A stretch of DNA of 11,310 nt, taken from positions 1 to 11,310 of the forward strand of contig JAGOIJ010000045.1 of the NCBI GenBank assembly GCA_017995695.1, in the 5' to 3' direction. This document shows positions 1 to 9,000 of the stretch, in pieces. The notes under the pieces are model-generated. The model was given only the letters and a program-made list of their open reading frames with translations, ran no database searches and was not told where the DNA came from. The translations under genes and the position numbers were made by a program. Positions within the stretch are counted from its first letter, which is position 1, and every line of letters starts with the position of its first letter. This stretch comes from Candidatus Omnitrophota bacterium (GTDB lineage: Bacteria; Omnitrophota; Gorgyraeia; Gygaellales; Profunditerraquicolaceae).

Positions 1-3000
1 GTATGAACTCAACTAACGCCTCACAATATACGCGATAGTCCTGCCAATTTCCGCACGAATGGCTGGCAATCTCCGGAAACACATACATAATTAAATAGCG
101 ATAGATCAGATGATCCTCGCGGGAAGCTTTGAATACCTGGCTTAGTTGGGCATTATATTCTAAGCATGCCTGCTTTGCATCGCTGTCATTAAAATACCCG
201 GCGATCGCCGCCTGGCCTGCGCTAAGTCCTGCGGCGTCGTAAACGCGGCTTTGGAATCGGGCGCGTATCCCCTGATAAAATTCATATGCAGCTTTGCGGC
301 TGGCGATATTATTGGGATCATTCAGCTCGGTAATATAATGCAGGCGTTCTCTAAAATAACGCTCCTGTCCTCTCCAGGTATCATGCGCACATAACGCCTG
401 CCACACTCGCGGCTCTATCCTGCCCTGTACGGCAAGAGGATCAAAAAATGCGGTATAAAGGTAAAGCGCGGGCAAGATTTCAGTTCTGGTTTTATTACGT
501 ATGTGCTGCCTTGATAAGGGAATTGGCAATTCTTCTGCCAAGGAGAACAACTCGGCGGGCTCTGAAAGATTCGGCAAGGTAAGATTTTCCCAACCTTCGA
601 TAATCTCTTTTCTCTCTCCGCGACCTGACAGATAGCTTGGCCCGCGGACTTGCCGCATAATCCTGCGTAAGAAGTTAAGCGACACCTCGCTTGAAATATC
701 TAGTGCCAACACATCTTCCAACACCTCCAACCCGCGGCTATCTGATTGCAATAAGGCCACATTATCCAACAGGCCCGCTATCTGCCCTTCGTTGAAATAA
801 TCCCGAAGATAGCCGCTTAACGCCAATCCTAATTCTCCGTCACCACCTGAAGCCGAAACGCCTAACACGACGTTACCATTGCCTTTTTCCCTTAGCCTGC
901 AGAGCATACCCAGCACCACGCTATCAGTTACAGGCGACCTGACATTAATTTCCGGATGGTGATACTTATTGTCTTCGGTGATAGGCGAAGGATAGCGCGC
1001 AAATATATCTCCTCCCATATCCAACCCGATAGTCAAAACCCTCTTACCTTTACAAAGCTTTGCATAATTTTCCGCTAACTTCGCGCACCCTGCGTCAAGA
1101 TCCATAATCGCTAAAGAGATATTCCAACGTTTTAAAGGTTCAACAATTGAACCCTCCTTAATCGTAACCTCTTCGGTTTCGAACCCATCGAGGGTAAAAC
1201 GCGCTTTGATGCGGGGGCTGTCTAATTTATAAAAATACTTCGCATTCCCAAGCTGCTGGATCGGCATGGATTCAAGGCTATGATTCTGCAAGCGCAGCGA
1301 CTTGATAGGCGTAGGCCCGCCCTTAGGATTTTCCTCTCCTCTTTTGAGGTTTGTGGTAATAAGAAGCATCTGCAAGCCTGGCTTATTGGCAAGCAGCTGA
1401 ATCTCGCGAGCTAGAAATGCCGCTCCCAAGATATCGCCTCCTCCGCCGGCTGTAATTACATGCACCTCATCAATAGCATCTAATGACGCAAGGGATGACC
1501 AGCGGTTTTGCACCAAGAGTGCCCCGGCGTGTACCTGCCAGGCCTTTTCTATCTTTGGACGCGCTGACACCGGTGAGCTGGAGTGTGGGGACACTCTTCC
1601 GATTGATTGCGGGAGCGGCTTTGCTTTTAAATAATGGGTGTCCCTAGATTGGGGTATTGTTTGAGCGGGGCTGGAGGCATGATATCGAATTGCAAGCTGG
1701 CGAAAAAATGCCTCGGTTCGATCTTTAAAATAACCGGCGATATCAAAGAAAATCATCTCCTGCGGCGCGATTGCATACATTCTTTCCTGAAAATGAGCGG
1801 CTAACTGCTCATGATCATCGCGTAAATTTAGCACAGCATCAATAGAACGTTTTGCCTCCTCAGCCCCTTTTTCTTGGACTCCCTCCGGATCCATCAGTTG
1901 ATGAAAGGATCGAATCATCATATGAACTATCTCAATCTCTTCGTTAATCTCCTGCGCTTGCGCTTTCGTAAGTCTGCCCTGTTTCATTTTTCTTGAAATA
2001 AACACCTGCGCGGTAATTAGATCTTGAAGCGGAGTATCTCTAAAATATACGCTGGCGCAAAACAGAAGAAACTCAAGTGAGTCTTCAGGATATTTGCCCG
2101 CGTTATAATGGCTCGCGCGAGCAAACGTATCTTGCTTATCATATTCACTTAACTGATCAATGAGCTCATTAAATTCTGGAGAATAAGAAAAGTTTTGCGC
2201 AGGGCTTGAGGACAATGTTGGCCATGCTTTCATGCGTCGGCGGAATTCCAATAAGGCGAACAACATTTCTTTTGCTTCTTTATGAGCAATAACTTTGGAA
2301 GCCTTGCGTGAATCAACCCAACAGATCGGAACCTCGGCAATGCGAAAACCTAAAATCTTAGCCAAGAGCAACAACTCCACATCAATAGCAAGGCCGTTAT
2401 GCTGACTGTGTTGCACTATTTCGGTGAGCGCAGCTGGCGTAGCCAATTTAAACCCACGCTGGGTATCAGACAAAGATCGTAGCAGCGGCAATAATACATG
2501 CACTGCTTCATTAAAGGCTTTACTGGAGAACTGGCCTGCCCAGGGCACACGCACCGCTTGCGCCCCCTGAACCCAGCGCGATCCAACAGCAAGATCAGCA
2601 TCACCTGCCAATAATGGCGCAAACAAATTACCGCTTAATAAAAGATTGGTAGATCTATCTACATCGGTAAAACCGATAAACTCGTGTTTAATGGAAACAA
2701 CGGGATGATTATCAAGCGCATGGCGCATACCCAAACGAATCGGATACCCTTTCTTACTTTGTAATGTTATTTTTTCCTCATGACTTATTTGCAGCAGAGT
2801 AAGCTGCCATGACCGCAGTCTCCTGCCAAAACGGCTTGCGCGCAACAACTCCCAAGACCTATTTACCTCATCAAGGGAAGCACTTGTGCGCGATCCATCA
2901 TCAACCACAATCAAACGCCAATGCAACAGGCTTGGATTCGCGTGTTTCAGCGCTTGGAGCTGCAAGACTTTTCGAGGAATGGCAAACTCTCCTTCTTGGT

Positions 3001-6000
3001 TATTGCTACTCCACGGCCGCAATCTTTTTTCCTCTTCGTACATAGGTACTATATAGGTAAGGCACAGTGACTGCCTCAATGAATGGGCTACTTGCAATGA
3101 AGCATCGATCATGCTGCGTTCGCGCGGCGTGCGTCCGGATAAAACTGGCTCATCCCTGCCAAAGGCATGTTGAGATGAACCTAACAAAACCCCTAAATCT
3201 AGGACACTTCCTTGCGATGGGCTTAATAACGCCGGCGAGCTGCCACCTAGGGACACTCTTCCGATTGATTGCGGGAGCGGCTTTGCTTTGGAATCAAGAG
3301 TCTCCCCCATGCTGGAGATGGGGGAGCTGGCTCTATGGAGCGAGTTAAAGAATTCAATAGTAAAGATGCGCTCTTGCCGCTCTCGTAATAAGTATTTCCG
3401 AAAAGCTTTGGTAAATGTTATCGCTACCTCTTGGCCTGATACGCTAACATCAAACAGCGCCGGCTCCGAAGCGCTGCCGCTGTGGTAACGCCATTGTCGT
3501 TTTCCTATTGGCTCAAGCCAGATTCTTTCGTAGATTTTTACTCCTGGGCTGATCAGATATGCCTCATCAATGGCGAAAAAGACAAGACGATCCTTCTTTT
3601 TATTGAACAATACTTCAGAAACCACAAAGGATCGCACGCCTTGCTCAAAGAGATCAAAATAATTCATTAACCAATTTTCACCATCTTGAGGCAGAGTCAA
3701 CTTCATAAAGGGAAACATAACTGGTGAGCTGGCAGGCCCAGCATGGCGCCGCTTGATCAAATTCTGCGCCTTTCGAAAACGTTCCGGATCCAACGTAAGT
3801 TTAGGAAGGCTTTTCTGCAGAGCAATAATAATACTTCCTTCAAAATCAGGGCATAATGAAAAACCTCCTATCCCTGCTAATCCAAATTCACCGGCGCCAA
3901 GCGAGTAAATATCATCCAACAGTGATTCTAACCGTAAGAAACTAAGTGAATCTAGACGATCATAACGTTCCATAATACCTGGATCATACGACCGCAAGCC
4001 TTCGCGGACATTCTCTGTGGCTTCATGGACATCTGCCCAATGAAACCGTTTCACATGATGTTTTCGGCGGAATTCCCTAAACCCTTGCTCTGTCAGACCA
4101 AGACGCGGATGATCAAATACCGTGCACAGCGCGCACGACAGCCTACCTTCGAAATAGGGAGCCACCCTTCTATCCAACGCGCCGGCCAACCCCCAGCGTT
4201 TGCTTTTAAAATGGTCGGACCTGATGCTGTACAGCTTTTCGCGCAAAACAGTTATTTCTAAATCAGAGAGCGAATCAAGGTCAGCGTAACTACGCATAAT
4301 ATCCGGCCTGCGCCTGGATAACACAAAACGCACTGATGCACATCCGCGATCCTTTGTCGTCCAATCCAATTCGAAACCTAAAGAATCAAGGCCTGCGAGA
4401 GGAAACGTCCTTTGCATGGCCACGATAAAACTGCCCTTAAACGCTGGAATATACGTTTCGTTCAAAAAGCTGCCCAGGCCGCGCTGTTTAAAATAATCGG
4501 ACGTTATGCCATAGAATAAAATGCGCAGATATTCTTTTTCATGCTCATCCAACGAGCTTATCATTTCATATAATTGAATAATACGCGGCCAATCCGAGCG
4601 TATAGCGTTTCTTATTTTTGCTTTTGCCTTGCGCTCTTTTGCCGCTGCTGCTTTCACTCCTTTAACCCTCTCAAATCCTTCCTCGAAAAGGCCCAAACGC
4701 GGGTCATTAAACGCAGCCAGCACGACGTTGATTGCCCTGCCTTTGAAGCGGGGAGCTGATCGCTCATCCAGCGCTGCATTGAGCCCGCATCGTTTCAAAT
4801 CATTGGAATCAAGCCCGTATATGTTCTCGCGCAGGTGCTCAATCCCTTCCGGAGAAAGTTGATCCTTGCGCAGATAATCGAAATTTCTCACCATGTCAGG
4901 CCTATAACTGCTTAAGGCATCAAGCACATTCTCAACGTCTTCGATCTCGCTCTTATTCCATTGGTAACGCTTCATTCGTACAGGGCTTGAGGCGCCAAAG
5001 TGCAGATTATCGAGCAGCCATTGCGTACCATGGACATTACGCACGCTAGCCATACGCACCGTGCTTACCGGATAAATGAGATTGCGGTCAGTGAAAAATA
5101 CACTAAATCCTCCGAGGCTATCCAGCATTGGCCGGTCTGCGCCAAAACGCTGACCCTGATCACCTATGCGCCCAATTCTGTGTTGCGGCAAATCAATGCG
5201 CTTGCTTAAATCAAGAACCGGAGCCCTCTTCGTTGCTTCAAGCGGCCCTATTTCAAAGTAATTTTCAGTGTAAACCCCAATCACCGGCTGTTCGAGCCCG
5301 GGGTTTATAGTTTCTAATTGCAGATTAAGCTTCAGAGCAAATAATTCCCGGTCAACGCCGCCGGTAAAAATAAAGGTGGTGCGAGACTCCTGTTCATGAT
5401 AGGCATCAATAAACCTGTTAAATTTCCGGTTGCCCAATACCTGCGCAACAGCTCGACGCGAATCCTCATTAAGCACAATGCGATAATACACTTGGCGGGT
5501 ATCTAAGTTGTATCCGGTTGCGCCTGCCTCAAGATACACGTGGCACTTTTTCCAATCAATATCCGATGCTACGCCAATACGTTTAGCGACTTTGCCAAGT
5601 TCCTCAAAAAACCGCTCAACCTCTTTAGCCTCAACCGTACCCCGTCCGGAATTAGGAGCGCAATGAATGCCTGAAGCGAGCTTGCGCGCCACTGACTCAT
5701 AGATTGAGATTGGAGGCTTCTTTTCATGATAAGGCTTAAACGTACCATCAAAATCAAACATCAAGGCTGCGTATGATTGGAGTAACGATTCTTCCCACGA
5801 AGCCCTCTCTTGGGCGCTCAAAGAGCCGGGCCGCACCTCGAGCCAACAATTACCATAAGGAATCTCTATATACTTCCAGATCCGCTCACCTGAAGACGAT
5901 AGCTCGGTTGAATAACGGGCAGTCAGGCCAAAGGGAGTATTCCATCCCGAGGCAAGCGAGGCGCGCACTGCACACTTAAAAAATGCGTCAGAACCTTCAA

Positions 6001-9000
6001 AGCCAAAAAATTCAACCGGCACCACGCTATGCCAAACACCGGGATCATCCACATCAGTAATGAATTCGATAGCGATATTGCCCAACGAAAGAACTCTCAT
6101 CCTCCGGTTAGGCCAGATATTAATAAAGAAATCTAATTCTTCATCCAACTCAATGCCTATCTGCCTGCCAGAAACATAGCCAAAATGCGGATAGGTATGC
6201 ACTCGTAAATTCCCTGCCCAGGCAATGCAATCAGGGCTTATTTCTTCATTGAGAAGTTTATCGAGGCGTTCAATATCAAATCCACACTCTGCCTGCAAAA
6301 GCGCCCAGCGGCACAACTCAATCCTCCAGTTCACCCACGCCGGGTTTTGCGTAAAGGTGCGCTGGGTCCCTTCTGCGTACCAAAGAAGTTGTGTGCCCAA
6401 ATAGTACGGCAGCGACGAATCAATTACCTGCGCAGGAATACCGCTTACAGCACAATACTCATCAAAAAATACTAAAAGCATATCTTTTAAATGGTCTATC
6501 AAAAAGGCATTGTTCTTACGGGCGTCAATCAGAGAGATAACTACTTTTGCCAGATCCTTGCTGCGTGCGCCAAGTGAGGCTGCTTCCCAATCTATGAAGG
6601 CAATGATCTCACCTGACCACGGATCAATAAAAAGATTCCACGGAGAAGGGTCACCGTGATTTAACACATTTTCCGTGTCCAACACGCACGCTTCCGCATC
6701 GCTAAATAGTTCCATCTCTGGCACTTCATGATAACCGCCGCTTAAAAGCCCATGACGCCTAGTAATAATACGCTGAAAACGGGCAGTGAAACTTTGATCC
6801 TGATAAATCCTCTGACGCGCATCAGGCGGTTGCTTGGCGTGGACACGCGCAAGCGCGCGCGCGTACTCACGCATGACTTCATGAAGTTGCCCAGCCTTTA
6901 ATCCAGGGGTTTGCAGGTAATCAAATAAACTAACCGCATCGAAATTTTCAAATATATAGAGGCGACACTCAGTGTTGTAATACAAAAGCTTCGGTGTTGG
7001 GAAAGGATTAAAACCACCCTCATAAGAAACTAACTCTTTTTCAAAAGCGAAATCAGGCTCATCATTGACTTTAATGAAAAATAAACCATCATCCGTGCGC
7101 AGCAAAATTTTTCTTCCGGCCTGGCGGATGATGCGCGCGCTGCAGGCATTCTCTAAAGCCTGCGCAAGCGCAGCAAAATCATGCCAGAGATGTGGCTCGT
7201 CTCGCCTAATAATCTCGATATGCTCAATTAACGCAGAAATACTGGGTGAGTTTCTATTTTCACCATCAACAGGCGAACTAATAGTCCCGGGTGGAACCAG
7301 TGGCGGAATACTATTTAGCTGCACGCGCACTTGAAATGCCTCTATCATTGCTTTAGCCGCAGCATACACCCTCTCTACCTCTTCGTGAAATCCTGGCTCT
7401 TGCACAATGGTGCTTAAATATTGCAATGAATAATCAATTTCCTCCAAAAGCGTTGCCAAAGGCATGGAGTGTGTGACAAAATTACCCATGAGCCACACCT
7501 GTATTTTACGATCAGTTTCTGATTGCACGGTTTCTGATTTTCGAGGATAGCCCTCTCCGGTCAAAAGAACATGCAATTCCTCCAGAAACTGCTGCAGTCT
7601 CCCACGCTTGAGATAAAACGTCACCATGCGCTGTTGTAGGTAAATAGGCATGGCGCCAAACTCATATCTCTGAATCAATTTTACAATAGCATGGCCACGC
7701 TCATAGCATGCTTCTGCCATGCGCTCAGCGCCAAGCAATTCGCAACGAAATGCCGTCACCAGCAATTTCTTGCGTAACTGGTAAATCGACTCCCTTCGCT
7801 CATCATACGCAACGGAATCTTCTGAAAATGCTTCTTGTTGGGAGAATAACAACTCAAATTCTTGCGTCATCTGCCTATATGCAAACATGATCCCTGAGAT
7901 CATTTCAGACATGTTTACCGTGGCATCACGCAAAAGCGAATGCATGCGGCTACGGATAGCGGCGGCATCGACGAAACCAAGCCTGCCGTTTTGTTTGGTA
8001 AACGCGACGCTAAGGCTGTCCAAAAGAATTCGTAATTCCGTAGGATGGCTTGCGTCTTTATTGCGCCAATACGTATCTAACCAATACATAACATAGTAAA
8101 TATACTCTGCCAACTCACCCATATCATCGTCGCTTTCCCGATCAAAACACGCAAGAAATCCGTCGGGTAGATAGATCGCCTGCCTACGCCTGCCGGCATG
8201 AAATGGCCTCACCAGCATGTCATTAGGATTTGCGTACATAACCTCAAGGCCTCTCACCAACAGAATCGACATGCGCAGAGAAACCGCATTCCACACAGCG
8301 CGGATACGTAGCGTATCCTGATCCCGGCGGTCACTGTAGGCGCGCTCCTTTATTAAGGAAAGTGCATGGCGAACCTTTTCCATCGCTTCTTCATCATCGC
8401 TCATAGGAACATGTGTTTCTTCTTCCGGATGGCTGAAACTAAATTCCGGCGCATAGATAGCCTCTGGCCCCTGGAATACAAATTCGAGGGGATGATAATG
8501 CACGCAGGCATCAACAGCTTCGCTGATGGAATATTTACCGACAATACTGATCTGCTCTTCCGGCCGCTTGCCAATGCTCGCGTCATAAATCCTTAGCAGA
8601 GAATACCCGGCGTCTTTAACGAAACAGCCCAATAAAACAAGGTACGGGCTTAAATATACGCTTGGTCTGGCAGGTAACTCAACAGCAGCAGGGCCAAGCA
8701 TCCGCTCCATGATTGATCGCCGATCAACAATAGAATTACAGTCTAATCGCTCATCGAGATTCATAGTGATCTTAAAATCTTGCTCCAGGAGATTTGCTAT
8801 CAGATGCATCCCCTCCTGGGGTGTCATGAGCGACTGTCCTGAATGAACGCATAGAAGCCGTTCCCAAAGATAATCAATGTACGCACGATCTTTATCAGCA
8901 ACGCTCCACGATCGCATCCAACGCACGCGCGGTTGTGCATGATCCTGCGGCTGGTCATCAGAAACGGACGAACTGACTTGCGACTCTGCCCCGGGTGCCT

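Larger units (their letters stand above)
1568..1675 (-). repeat. Double-SSP linker cassette, copy B
   Basis: Residues 3212-3247. The order is SSPA, twelve residues, KAKPLPQSIGRVS, three residues, SSPV. It has the same design as copy A and links the helical region to the DUF1152-like domain. Homology with copy A extends past the 40-base core to the CCGG(T/C)GAGCTG stretch (plus strand) that encodes the second SSP motif. Confidence 0.88.
3230..3328 (-). repeat. Double-SSP linker cassette, copy A
   Basis: Residues 2661-2693. The order is SSPI, nine residues, KAKPLPQSIGRVS, three residues, SSPA. The 13-residue core is identical to that of copy B at 1568-1675, and the 40 bases at 3250-3289 match copy B perfectly. 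It links the small beta-rich region to the approach of the glycosyltransferase. Confidence 0.88.
3731..4972 (-). other. Region of four tandem ~100-residue repeats, unknown family
   Basis: Residues 2113-2526, between two SSPV junctions. Four copies of 106, 96, 105 and 107 residues follow one another without spacers. Shared features are: a helix start with an aromatic-rich KRYQW/KRFHW-type opening (copies 1 and 4 clearest); YxPDxM-type residues; LxSL-(S/D)xx(E/G); (I/L)YxIxSDxFKxxGLxxxL; then P-x-F-(K/E)-G, a hydrophobic helix, PRLGL and xxGF. Copies 1 and 3 agree best (APRFKG and APYFEG; DPRLGL and HPRLGL). Copies 2 and 4 are more diverged. I know no named family with this pattern. The regular period suggests a solenoid or a string of small helical domains, perhaps a spacer or a binding platform. 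Confidence 0.75.

Noticed and set aside
2416..2622. 68-codon minus-strand open frame in another phase
   Set aside because: It overlaps the GT2 domain (DTQRGFK region) in a different frame and shows no motif of its own.
1588..3289. CRISPR array suggested by two identical 40-base units
   Set aside because: There are only two copies, 1.66 kb apart, both translated in frame within a coding sequence; no spacer-repeat periodicity.
3302..3326. Rho-independent terminator
   Set aside because: The hairpin is perfect but has no T-run on either strand and lies within the open gene.
2809..3670. Cluster of plus-strand open frames of 62-93 codons
   Set aside because: They are shadows opposite the GT2 domain, cassette A and the small beta-rich region; their translations look random.
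6838..6872. Run of alternating CG (possible Z-DNA or promoter-like feature)
   Set aside because: It encodes EYARALARVHAK in a helix of the kinase domain; the run follows from Ala/Arg codons.
7514..7545. Short tandem duplication around TTTCTGATT
   Set aside because: Two imperfect 15-base units encoding KSETVQSET; too short and diverged to call more than local slippage in a linker.
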